A stretch of 64,000 nucleotides of DNA from Bilabrum cf. latius (lineage: Eukaryota; Bigyra: Bicosoecida; Bigyra; Bicosoecida): assembly GCA_965178125.1 (NCBI GenBank), contig OZ237756.1, positions 310,001 to 374,000 on the forward strand. Direction: 5' to 3'. Made by a program: the position numbers and the translations under genes. Shown here in pieces: positions 48,229 to 58,647 of this stretch (position 1 is its first letter; every line of letters begins with the position of its first letter). The notes below the pieces were generated by a model. The model ran no database searches, was not told the DNA's origin, and saw only the letters and a list, made by a program, of their open reading frames with translations.

Positions 48229-51200
48229 CGCGCCCGCTCCACCGTCTCGCCCCAGCGGAGGTAATGGCGAGGCGAGAAGTTCCGAGAGAGAGCGTCCGCC
48301 ACGAAGTTGGCCTTGCTGCTCACGTGCTGCGAGAAGAGCTGGAAGTCATGGCGTGTCACGGTAGTGAACAACGGCCCCAACAGTCTGTTGAGGCACAGGC
48401 GGCGTGCAGAGCCCTTGCGAAGAGAAGTACACACAGGCAGATTGTCCCCGTACACGGTCACGTTCCTGCCCGCGAGCTCCGGTGCCCACCGCTGCACGAG
48501 GAGCACCACGGCCGCCAACTCGGCTTGCGGCATCTGACTGGGGCCCACAGTGCGTGGCCAGAATCCCTGGACGAGGCGCCGGCCGCGATGACTATCGCCC
48601 GGAGTGCCGTACAGCTGCAGTGTCCCCCCGAACCCTTCCTTGCTGGCGTCCACGTACATCACTGCCCGAGGTCCCCGATGTGGGGACGTGGGGAACCGGC
48701 GTGAGCGGTTGGCCTGCACGCTGGCACGCAGGGTCCTGAGTGTGTCGAGGATCGGCCGGTCCAGCTGGTGAGGGCCCCCCCGCAGCGGCATGCGGTGCTG
48801 GGCACACTGCAGGAGCCCGAGCTGGGGCTTCAGGCACACCAATGCCCCCGCTGCAAACCCCAACTCTCCGATGACGGACTTGAACTCCAACGACGTGGAC
48901 ACCGCCCCGGCCTCGATGATGGATGTCAAGCGCTTCACCAGAGCCTCCTACTTGGCCTGCGGCAGGGCGATCCGCAGTGCGGCGAGGTCCAGCTCGTACC
49001 CGAGGTAGGTGAGCACGGAGCGGGGATGTTCCCCACGCGCCTTGGACCGTGAGATGGGGAAGCCCAGGTACTCAGCCTCGGACATGAGCTGAGCCGTCAT
49101 CCATGGGGCCCGGGGTGCGGCAGCGAGAAGCAGCTGGTCGTCGCTGAAGACGGTGGTTGCACACGGCGCGCGCGGGAGGGCGAAGCTGCAACGCTCACGG
49201 AATCTGCGGTTGAAGGCGGTGCTGGTTAGACAGGCCCACCCCGGCGAGGACGCCGAGCCCATGCTGAGGACAGCGTAGAGAGCTGCCCGGTCCCCCGTCT
49301 TGGACCACATGTGACACGCGTCCGCCAGCCGAAGCTTGAGCGAGAAGAACCACTTGGAGAAGTCAATGGCGGCACCATGCATCGCCACCCCTGCTGGAAG
49401 CTAGCGGTGGAACTTCACGGCCTCCTTCATGACCACGGTGATGTCGTCGAGCAAGCACGGCGTGTACTGCCGGTAGTCCACAAAGCCATTCACGCCCTTC
49501 CCCGTGGTGGAGCTCTCGCGGGCGGACGCGTCCACGATGGCGCGATACTGCCCTGCGGCCTTCTTGGCGATGTAGCTGGTGAACGAGATGCGAGATGGCG
49601 GCACCTCGTGCTCGGCCAGTGGCACGATCCAGCCGGCACGGACAGCGGCACCGTGCGCCAGCTCAGCATGAGTGCGCGTGGCAGCGTCTGAGTAGCGTGT
49701 CTGCTCCACCGCCGCGTCCCGTGGACTGCCCGCGCCGGGGTCAGTGCAGAGTGGGAAGCCGTAGCGGATGCCGGCCACGGCCGCCTCATACAGAGACAGC
49801 GCCTGCCAAGCCGCCGGTCCCCGAGGTTCCGTCGGGGGACAGCGCACGCCGAAGAAGGACTCCAACCGGCGCAGACGAGCGCCCGTGCAGCGGTGGCCCC
49901 GGACAGAGCCGCGGGCGATGGCCACGTCAGCCATCGGGTCGAGGAGCAGTCGGTGTCTGGCGAACTCAGCAGCCGGAGCTGAGGACACGCGGCGCAGCGG
50001 CGCGGAGGTGAAGTCGGCCAAGCGGGTGGAGGGGATGTCCTCGGCCGTCCTGGCTGTGGGAAGCGGCGGCTCCGCAGCAGCGGCGGCAGCCATGCGGTGC
50101 AGCACTCGAGGCAGCGTGGAGCGTTGCCACGTTGCCCGGTCGCGACGTGCACGGTCCTGCACAGCAGGGTCCAGCAGAGAGGGCACCGGCTTCAAGCGGC
50201 GGGAGGAGCTAGCGATCGTCGCGGAGAGGCCGGCTGCCGTCAGGTGTGCCTGGGATGAGGCAGGACCCGTCCTGGTGATGGCTAAGTCCGAGGCGAGATC
50301 CGACCGTGCTGTCTGCCCGACCGCGCGTCCCTGCCAGGGCGCCACGCGAGCCCCACCAGCATGGCTGACACCGCCCGCCATGATCTCCTGCCTGCTCTCG
50401 ACTCCGCCACCACGGCTGACACCGTCCTCCACGATCTCCTGCCTGCTCTCGACTCCACCACGGCTGACACCGCCCTCCACGATCTCCTGCCTGCTCTCGA
50501 CTCCTCCACCACGGCTGACCCCGCTCTCCACGATCTCCTGCCTGCTCTCGACTCCTCCACCACGGCTGACCCCGCTCTCCACGATCTCCTGCCTGCTCTC
50601 GACTCCTCCACCACGGCTGACACCGCCCTCCACGATCTCCTGCCTGCTCTCGACTCCTCCACCACGGCTGACACCGTCCTCCACGATCTCCTGCCTGCTC
50701 TCGACACCTCCACCACGGCTGACACCGTCCTCCACGATCTCCTGCCTGCTCTCGACTCCTCCACCACGGCTGACACCGCTCGCCACGATCGCCTGCCTGC
50801 TCTCGACTCCTCCACCACGGCTGACCCCGCCCTCCACGATCTCCTGCCTGCTCTCGACTCCTCCACCACGGCTGACACCGTCCTCCACGATCCCCTGCCT
50901 GCTCTCGACTCCTCCACCACGGCTGACACCGTCCTGCACGATCTCCTGCCTGCTCTCGACTCCTCCACCACGGCTGACACCGCCCTCCACGATCGCCGGC
51001 CTGCTCGCGACTCCTCCACCACGGCTGACACCGTCCTCCACGATCGCCTGCCTGCTCTCGACGCCGCCAGTGCCGCTGATATGGTCCGCCCCGACCGCAT
51101 CACGTGCACCCCTGCGGTTCGCCGCGGAGTTGGTGGCGGCAAGTGCACGATGGCCGGCCCGGTGGGCCCGTGACCATAACGTCGGCAATTTCCAAGATGA

Positions 51201-52094
51201 CCAGAAGCGCCCCCTGGCTTGGGGCGCCGTTGCATTGCGTGGCGGTCTGTACGACCGCCCCCGCACCTCAGCCCCTCCGTGCCGAGGTCTACAGATCTGC
51301 CCGGTGGGCAGACTGGGTCCCTCCTTCCCTCCCGCCCCATCCTCCGTTGGGGCACGAGTGAGCTTCGCCTCTCCAGTGAGGCTAGCTGCCGCAAATTGCA
51401 ACGAGGCACCCGAGGGCACCTGCTGCGCGGGAGTCGATCCTGTCACTCCCCAAGCCGCGTCCTGCAGTGCAGCATCCTCCCCGTGCTGCCCGCCGAGCCC
51501 CCAGCCCCCCGCTGTGGCCCTCCCATTCCACGTGACCGGTGCTGCCGGCCACCACGTCGATCCAAATGTCAAACTGCCCCCCCAGCCCCAGGTCTGTCCC
51601 CACGGACCCTGCCCAGGCCATCCCCCCCATCGCCAGCACCCACCGGCGCCATCCCCCGCAGGGGCTGCACCCCCCCACGGTGCACCCCACGGAGATGGCC
51701 AGCCGCGACCCCACCGGCGCGCGGCTGCACCCAGGACGGGGAGACGGCCACATGGCCGCCACCCCGCCGCCCGTGCATCCCGCGTGCGCCCTGCCACCCG
51801 CTCCACCGGCGCCCCGTCAGCGCACCCCATCATCTCGCCGTCCGCCGCCCCCCCGGCGGCCCTCCGCACCTCGCTGCCCGCCCGCACCACCACCGCTGCC
51901 GCCGGTCCCGCCGCCACCCCGGCGTCCATCCCCCCCGCCCCTGCCGCCCGCGACGCCCGCGCCCTCACCGCCACCTCCCCGGCCGCCGCCGCCACCCGGC
52001 GGATGCCAGCGCCCGTCCTACGCCGGCATCGCCTCTGGTGGCGACGGCGGAGGCCGTGCCGAGCGTGAACACCCAGCGCGGCCCCCTTGGCTAG
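48066..52094 (-). CDS. Ngaro reverse transcriptase-RNase H polyprotein (pol)
   Basis: Open frame directly following the Gag TGA in the same frame, ending at TGA 48066; TAG-Gln at 49401 and 48948. The first in-frame ATG is 51929. A Gly/Trp-rich and then 17-residue repeat region (51-bp units, 50360-51090) precedes the RT. RT motifs are AAIDFSKWFFSLKL (A), SMGSASSPGW (B-like) and VFSDDQLLL (FSDD in place of YxDD). RNase H: AVMYVDASKEGFGG, MPQAELAAV, VTVYGDN. This is the DIRS/Ngaro type pol, without a DDE integrase. Confidence 0.9.
50360..51090 (-). repeat. 51-bp minisatellite within pol
   Basis: About 14 tandem units of 51 bp encode variants of a 17-residue unit (SRGGGVESRQEIVEDGV). One unit is 3 bp shorter, so the frame is kept. 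It lies between the Gly/Trp-rich segment and the RT domain. Confidence 0.92.
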
Positions 52095-54077
52095 TCAGTC
52101 ACCGAAGATGGACCGCCAGTCGCGATCCACATTGGGGGTGCCGTCGGCGCGGCGCCGCGACGTGTCCGGTTCCGCATCGATGTCGGCCACTCGCTGCATG
52201 CACTCGACCAGCAGTCCAGGGACACCGTTCACGGTGTCGAAGGGGGCCAGGAGCCGGGTCAGATCGGCGTGAGGCAGCGGAGAGGTGGCCGGGTCACGCC
52301 ACCAGCGGCTGCCCGCTGCCCACGCCGCGCAGCTGCGGAGGCGATCACCCGCGCGCAGCACGTTCTAGCCGGGGGTGAGCTCGGAGCCCGCCGCGGTGTC
52401 ATACACCCAGCACATCACCTGCTCCGGGACCGAGGTGGCCTGCCGGAGGGGAGTGGTGGTCCCCACCGTCGCGACCATCCTTGCCATGGAGCTCGAGCGG
52501 GCCCACAGGTCACCCACCGTGCCCAGCTCCGGCGTGGCCAGGTCACGGCTGCGAGGGGCGCCTGGCTGCGAGGCGTGCCCGATGAGCGTGCGCCGCATGG
52601 CCAGGGCTTGGCACGACCGATGCACCCAGATGCCCTGCACGACTGCTGCCAGCTTGCCCGAGCCGCTGCCTGCCCCCGCCCGGAGCAGCCCGATGGTGGC
52701 GTACGGTTCACGCCGCTGCAGGGCGGACCCCAGGGCTGTCACCGCGGTGACGAAGGAGGCCAGGGCTGCCTTGCCCGCAGATGGGGCCTTCAGGGCGCGC
52801 TCGCCGGCCTTGCCACCACACACCGCGTCCACCATGGCAGCCAGGACGTCAGCGAACTAGGCAGGGCAGCGCAGGGGCTCCAGCGTGAGCAGCCTGAGGT
52901 CGTGCTCCAGAGCCGCACGAAGGAAAGTGCGGACCCCCTCGCGCACGAGGCGGCTGTCTGGGGGCGGCGCGGCCCCCGTGGCGTCGATCAGTGCGGCCGT
53001 CGTGTGAGCCAGCGAGGTGCCTGTGGGGGAGCTAGAGGGTTCAGGGACGGAGCCAGCCGTGACCGTGTACGTGGGGGGACAAGCGTCGGTTGCAACCGTC
53101 TCACCGGGGGGTTGGGCCGCCGTGGGCCGGGGGAACGCCGCCGCCTCGCCCATAGCGACGAGGAGCGGTAAGACGGAGCCGCCCTCCAGCGGGCGCTTGC
53201 GGTACAGGTCAGTGGCCTGCTGAGCCAGCTCCTGGATGGCGTCGCGTGGGGCCATAGCTGCCAGCATGTGGAACAGACCGAGCGGGGCTGCGGGGCCGGC
53301 GGAGTACTTCAAGCCGCGCAGAATGACCTCAGCCCAGAGTGCCGGGACTCCGGTCTACAGGCGAGTCTGGAGCCGGCGGGCCGCCTCGGCGAACTCGGCA
53401 CGATGGACGTCAGGTAGCGGCGGCAGGGGCCCACTCAGGGCGGGCAGCGAGCCCACATCGATGACCAGCAGGAAATCACCCATCAGCGCCGCGGCGTTGG
53501 CCAGCACGGAACGAGCGGGCCCGCGCCCAAGTGCATGCCCCGCCGACTTGCCCAGAGCCACAGCCTCATCGTCATCCGCTTGGCCCAGCGGGATCCCATC
53601 CAAAGAGCCGGCGTCCGCGTCCGGCACGGCGTCCGCCTTGGGCAGCTGAATGTCCTCACAGATAGAGTCGAGGCGCGTGGACAGCAGCGGAAAATTTGCA
53701 TGCGTCACGGTCAGGAATGAAGTAACGTAGTCCCGAATCTCCGTCTGCAGGGCTTCGAATTCCGCGGACCCCAGGCTTTCGGGATCGATGGAGGCCAGCG
53801 CGATGGTCATGTCGCCAAGTCGGCGCGTCGCCCAGCGGTCATCCCAGAGGCAACGAGGCTCCGCGTCCCCAGACGATTTACTCGAGCGAGCAGCAGTCGA
53901 ATCAGCTGGAGCAGCTGCGTCTGGCACTGCGGTTTGCAGCCACTTCACTGTCAACGGACCGGACAAGTCTTGCAACGGGGCCAGGATTAGCCGAAATGCC
54001 TCACCAGCCCGCCCTGTGCGGAGTGCAACCTGTACAGGGGCAACATATTCAGCCATTCCCGTAGCTGCAGAAGACAT
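52095..54077 (-). CDS. Ngaro Gag-like ORF
   Basis: 660 residues, ATG 54077 (7 bases inside A1) to TGA 52095, with three TAG codons as Gln (53355, 52857 and 52362). It is Ala/Pro/Leu-rich and mostly helical; no zinc knuckle was seen, as usual for Ngaro ORF1. The stop context is GAC TGA CTA G, and pol continues in the same frame, so a Gag-Pol readthrough product is possible. It presumably forms the retroelement particle. Confidence 0.78.
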
Positions 54078-54083
54078 AGCTGC

Positions 54084-54712
54084 GGACAGTCCGCCCCGAA
54101 TCGACTGGTTCTCCTCAGTCGCGTCTCGCGCATGCTATACCACACTCGCCACAAATGTACACGCTACCCCAATCCTTGCATCGTCTGCGCCTCCAGGCTC
54201 GCTCCGATGCCTCCCCTTCTAGTCCTGCCCCATTCTGATCTGCTGTCTCCCTACGCACCCGTACGTCTCAGCCTTCGCCAGAAATCCTACTGCCTTGTGG
54301 TCTGGCCCCACTCGGCTGCCTCCGCTGCCCCTCCCTCCCCATGGGCCTCCACGCTCCCGAGCCCTACTGGCTTGCTCGGGCCTGTCCGTGCCCCTTCGTC
54401 GTCCCCGCCACGCGTCTGGTTAACCGCGCTCGGGGCATCCCGATCCTCCCCTTTCCTCCGTTCATCTTGGAATCCCCCTCTCCGTCGCCTCCCCCGGTGC
54501 CACCCGACCCCTTGGTGGGCCGCCGCCCGTCCACCCTGTCACCTCCGCCAAGCTCCCCCGTCTGCTCCTGTCCCCCTCTCACCTGGCCCCCTCGCTGTCA
54601 CCTCCCGCCGTTGTTGTCCTCCACCTGCACGTGCGCTGCTGCTGTACCCTCCCCGTCGGAGCCCCCATCGCTGTCTCACAGCCCTCAATCCCAATGTCTG
54701 ATGACACAGATA
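54084..54712 (-). repeat. Ngaro A1 repeat (5' end of the element)
   Basis: 629 bp repeated at 46349-46977. It is expected to contain the element promoter. Virophage sequence resumes at 54713. Confidence 0.92.
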
Positions 54713-54994
54713 AGTAATCTCTTTATGTTTCTTTTCCTATGCTTTTTCATACAAGTATTTGATGTCTTCGTCTAGGGGTTCGACCTGTTTGATTAAGTGT
54801 CGTGCTAATAAATCCATTTTCCTCTGCGGAAATCGTTTCCCTGTAAGTGATGATACTTGAAAATCCTAAAATGACATACTATCATCTCCAAATTGGTTGT
54901 CTGTGTTTTCCGCCGTGTATAAAATACGTTTTCCGTGAGTGTCATATGCGATGGGTGTTGATTTTGTAGTTTCCTTCCAAGAAAAATGAGCCAT
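54713..54994 (-). pseudogene. Virophage packaging ATPase, 5' part
   Basis: 94 codons from ATG 54994 (MAHFSWKETT...) up to the Ngaro insertion; two TAG-Gln. ATATAGTAA lies upstream of the start. Followed in frame by 46156-45533 once the retrotransposon is removed. Confidence 0.85.
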
Positions 54995-55183
54995 TTTAGT
55001 GTATTTACTATATGTTTTTATTTTTTCTAAAGTGTTTTGTCTTTTTGTTGAAAACTTATTTTGAATGATTGTCTTTTATGCTATCCACAAATTCCAAAAC
55101 GGATTTTGTAGAAATACTTCTACGCTTAAATAGTGGTTAAGAGAATTCATCTCCCCCAATATATGTTTCTATAATAAATATAT

Positions 55184-55720
55184 ATGGATTATGCTCTTAG
55201 CGATAGTGATATTCGTGTTCTCCTCCAAACTCCACCAAATATTAAGGGGTTTCTTCCTACGTCGGTAAACATCGTTCCATATACAGAATTAGGATAGTAC
55301 AATAGTATTGATGGATTATTTAGTCGTTGTAATTGTTGTATCATTCTATACCAAGAAGAAATAAATTCTGGACACTGGGTGTGCTTATTTAAGCGTAATA
55401 AAACAATATACTTCTTTGACAGTTATGGAATTCGTCCTGATAGGCAATAGCACACAATGAGTGAAAGCGTGCGGAAACGTTTTTATGAAGACCCTGAGTT
55501 AATATATTTAATGTATCATTCTCCGTATAAGATTGACTATAACCCATATTAGTTTTAGGCGGATGGAATGGATATAGCAACCTGCGGGAGACATTGTATA
55601 GTTCGTCTTTGGAATAGGGGAAAAAACGCTGATTAGTATAAAAAGTGGGTGGATAAGGTTTGTAAGAAACATACATTAAATCCTGATGAATTAGTGTATT
55701 TATTGACGTGTCATTTATGA
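55184..55720 (+). CDS. Virophage adenain-like maturation cysteine protease
   Basis: 178 residues, ATG 55184 to TGA 55718, with several TAG-Gln. Catalytic pattern: His in NSGHWVCLF, Asp in YFFDSYG, a TAG-encoded Gln in NPYQFQ before the nucleophile Cys in ATCGRHC. This is the Ulp1/adenain arrangement used in mavirus and Polintons to process capsid proteins. The oxyanion-type Gln being encoded by TAG supports the Gln reading. It is divergent from the ATPase gene, and its 3' end overlaps the next convergent gene by 6 bases. Confidence 0.9.
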
Positions 55721-55999
55721 ACTCCAAAGGTAAAAATGTGAGAAGAACTTTGGGGTTCTTGGTTTTACTTCGATACCGTGTCGTTTGAAGTATCTAAATT
55801 GGCGGTCCGTATCTAAATGATTTAAATGGCTGTAATACCCTATTCTATCGTAAAATTGCTAATACCGCCTATCACCAAACGATGTAATATATTCATCATT
55901 TTCGTCAAAAACATCATACTTCTTATTCTTGCGTCTTGAGGGTGCTTTAAATAGAAAATTCTCAACAACCTTTTCAAAATCGTAGGTATGTAGCTTCAT
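55715..55999 (-). CDS. Virophage small protein, unknown
   Basis: 94 residues from ATG 55999 to TAA 55715, with one TAG-Gln. It is Tyr/Phe/Asp/Arg-rich (YQQFYDRIGYYSHLNHLDTDR). ACTATACTATAAAG lies upstream. No family was recognised. Confidence 0.65.
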
Positions 56000-56030
56000 A
56001 AGTACTTTATAGTATAGTCTTCTACTTATA

Positions 56031-56144
56031 TCAAAGCCCGAGCTTCTTGTATTCCTTTAGTTTTTCGTGTAATTTTTTCCAAATACGTGGATTAATTTGC
56101 TTGACAATATGCTCTATCATCAACTCCTTTAAAAATGGGTTCAT
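56031..56144 (-). CDS. Virophage very small ORF
   Basis: 37 residues, ATG 56144 to TGA 56031 (MNPFLKELMIEHIVKQ...), amphipathic helix-like and Lys-rich. ACTATAGTAA directly precedes the ATG, as for other genes in the element, which is the main reason for listing it. Confidence 0.45.
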   Translation of the reverse strand: MNPFLKELMIEHIVKQINPRIWKKLHEKLKEYKKLGL

Positions 56145-56292
56145 TTACTATAGTGATATAGAATGGTCTTAATTATCATCTCTTGGGAAATCCAATCTTT
56201 GAAAAAGATATCAAAAGAGCGGAGGGCAAAGCCCGAGCATCTTGGAAAATTAATTTTAATATTTCTTTGTATCCTATATTGTCAAAATTTTT

Positions 56293-57116
56293 CAATCAAT
56301 TTTTGTGTTTTTAATTGGAAAACAATTATAATTTGTTTTTTATTTTCCTTTTAATTTTTATGGTGGCATCATAGGAATTACAACATTTAATTTTAATCTT
56401 TGAAAAAGATATCAAAAGAGCGGAGGGCAAAGCCCGAGCATCTTGGGAACTTAATTTATTTTTTCTAAGTCTCTTATAATTGACCTGTAAAATCTCTCAA
56501 TTTTTGGGGGACTTTTCCAAAGGGACTTAAAATACGTTTTCGTTTTCCTTATAATGTATCATCTCTTGGGTAATCGGTTTGGTTGCTTCGGAGAACAATT
56601 TAGTCGCTTGGGAAATCCTTGGGAAATCCTTGGGAAATCCTTGGTCGGTTCATCGGTCGGTTCATCGGTCGGTTTATCGGTTTGTCGCTTGGGAACATAC
56701 CTCGGTCTCTTGATAAAATACCTTGTTCTCTTGGGGAAATCCTCGGTTGGTCTCTTGGTCTCTTGGGAATTCATCCTTCCGTTCCTACAGCAAACACAGA
56801 GATATTTTGGACACTTGGTTAATTTCTTCATTTTTTCCTACTTTACTAAAACATCTCTGTCTTTGCTGTTAGAGTTTATAAGGGGGTTAAATATTAGAAT
56901 TCTTCAATTTACCCCTACTTCGTAGGAGTAAATTTTATATCTGAAAATGGGTACATAGAGGGGTTCTATAGGGGTTCTTGGGGAACCCCCTGTGAAATCA
57001 TTTAGGTTTATAGGGGAAACACTTGAGTTGCTAAATATGCCTTTAAAGGAGGGGCGAGCGTAGCGTAGCCCTCGTCCTAAACGCTTGGTGTACCTACCAC
57101 CACCTGTTGTCCCCCC
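56293..57116 (-). repeat. Right terminal inverted repeat of the virophage
   Basis: 824 bp, reverse complement of the left repeat minus three 11-bp units and the roughly 200-bp duplication. A further copy of the block with the AGATGCTCGGGCTTTGCCC core occurs just inside it at about 56190-56250. Confidence 0.92.
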
Positions 57117-57122
57117 CGAAAG
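57117..57122. repeat. Right target-site duplication of the virophage (CGAAAG)
   Basis: Second copy of the 6-bp duplication found at 31386-31391. Confidence 0.93.
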
Positions 57123-58417
57123 CGAACCTGGTGGGGTCTCCACCGGGACAGCATCCGCCCCGATGTCCATGCTGCTCTCTGGATCGAATCCAGCACCACT
57201 CGATGGTCCGTCACTAGTAGCACGGGAGCCGGGGCCACTGGAGGCTTCCGCAAGCAGGCGAACGTGCTCTTCTTCGAAGTAACCTGCGTTCCGCTGAATG
57301 TGCCCGGCGGCGGCGAAAGAGCCCTATGCCGCCGGGGTTGTCTGCTTGACAGAAGCGATGGCTTCGTGGCACCAAAAAGATATTGTAGATCCAGCTGCTG
57401 CAACCGATCCCGCCGCGGTGGCGTTGGCATCGTCGGCCGATCTAGATCCGCCGAGTGGCGCTGCCTGCGCGATGCCCGCCTTCTCACGCAGAGCTGCAGA
57501 TAGCAGCTCCTCTGGCCGGCCAGTTGGCTTCATTGCCATGCTACTCAGCATCTCCGCGAGGTCCGCAGGCAGCGGGTCATCCGATACTGCGCCTGGAGCA
57601 ATAGTGGAGTATCCGATGTTGTAGTATGGTGGGCCGCTGCCAGGCTCACCGATCAGCCGGATGCTCAGCCGATGACCGTACCTCTCGGTCCTCTGCAAAG
57701 CACGGTATCTTCCGCTGAGGGAATGCTTGCATGAAATCACTTCGACGTATAGTCCGCTGTCTAGCGCGTCTTGCACGAGGCGGGGGAATTGGAATACCGT
57801 GTCCTGGCTGAATCCCGATGTGTTGCCGTCACCTGTACGTACGAGGGGTAAATAATCGAAGAATGCGGATATTTACGATTCGATCTACAATTATCAATTC
57901 GAAAACGTGAGTGGATGTAGAGTGTAAACGGTACAGTGTCAACTAAGAGCTCACCAGTGCACAGCACGAGAACGAATCTGTGCTTCTCCTGCGCGTTCGC
58001 CCCAGACTCTATTTCTTTCTACACGATTGCATGCTACTTAAGCAATTCTCTCATTCCAACCTTGGCGAAGTCCCGAACTTTCAAATCGACTGTCTGTTCG
58101 CCTGATCCTGGCCTGCGAAGCTCGATTGCCACCTCGGGCCTGCAGTCGAGACTTCTGAACGCGGCTTCATCCGCACGTTTGTCATCCACGCTAGTCCGAG
58201 ACCCAAAAATACCAATCATATTTTTACCGTTGGAGTCCGCAATGATACGACGCTGTCGCATGACAGAGTGTATGAACGCCTAGATGTCGACCGTGTGTCC
58301 GGCAGTCTTTGCCGGAAGCCAAACGTTCGACCAATCGACTGCGACTGCAATAGTCTGCAACGTATCGTCATATGCATTGCCAGTTGATATGGCCCTTTTC
58401 AGTGTTGCTGCCATCAT
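57117..58417 (-). pseudogene. NYN-DEAH helicase-RBR gene, 5' part with NYN domain
   Basis: Exon 1 is 58417-57955 and exon 2 starts at 57832; the 122-base intron is GTGAGC...TACAG. Start ATG 58417. An NYN (PIN-like nuclease) domain is seen: TIAVAVDWSNVW (first acidic residue, about residues 21-32), then FVLVLCTGDGN across the splice junction (TGDGN near 154-158) and VEVISCKHSLS. A Ser/Ala/Gly-rich linker containing a TAG-Gln (57324) leads to the virophage insertion. The frame continues at 31391. Fusion of NYN to a DEAH helicase and RBR E3 is unusual and suggests RNA surveillance, which is inference. Confidence 0.85.
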
Positions 58418-58647
58418 GCTGCGGTTGCCAAGCAGGTCAGTTGTGATCCAGCTAGCTTTGTTGGACAAATGGATAACACGAGAGGTAAGGTGTGTTTTGC
58501 AGCCCTGGCCAATCCATTGAGTGCCCCGACTCTTGTACTACGTCTGGTACGATACATGCGGCGAAACAAAACCGAGGTCTGAGCACGCACCACAAAAACC
58601 ATAAAGTCAGGCGCACAATCACCCATCATGAACGCTCTTACTAGCAG

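Larger units (their letters stand above)
46157..54712 (-). mobile_element. Ngaro-like tyrosine-recombinase retrotransposon (DIRS order)
   Basis: 8,556 bp and GC-rich, inside the AT-rich virophage; genes read on the minus strand. Gag-like ORF, reverse transcriptase/RNase H and tyrosine recombinase are flanked by split direct repeats A1 (54712-54084), B1 (47065-46981), A2 (46977-46349) and B2 (46241-46157), the A1-ORFs-B1-A2-B2 layout that defines Ngaro. No target duplication is present. Known Ngaro elements insert into endogenous virophages of Cafeteria, and this element fits that pattern. Its genes also use TAG as Gln. Confidence 0.93.
31392..57116. mobile_element. Endogenous mavirus-like virophage (EMALE/Polinton-related)
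   Basis: AT-rich element of 25,725 bp including a nested retrotransposon (about 17.2 kb without it). It is bounded by terminal inverted repeats beginning GGGGGGACAAC and flanked by a 6-bp duplication. The gene set is diagnostic: rve integrase, SF3 helicase, protein-primed PolB, double-jelly-roll-type major capsid, penton candidate, FtsK/HerA-type packaging ATPase and adenain-like protease. This is the mavirus/Polinton morphogenesis and replication set, and the size fits mavirus (about 19 kb). The genes use TAG as Gln, TGA or TAA as stop, and lack obvious introns. The ATPase gene is interrupted, so this copy is probably not able to package on its own. Confidence 0.95.

Noticed and set aside
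50361-51173. Plus-strand ORF of about 270 residues across the 51-bp repeat
   Set aside because: Antisense shadow of the repeat; the minus frame continues into RT and RNase H.
31392-57116. Polinton transposon without viral nature
   Set aside because: Capsid, protease and packaging ATPase are present, and the layout is mavirus-like; virophage is the better name, although the two groups are related.
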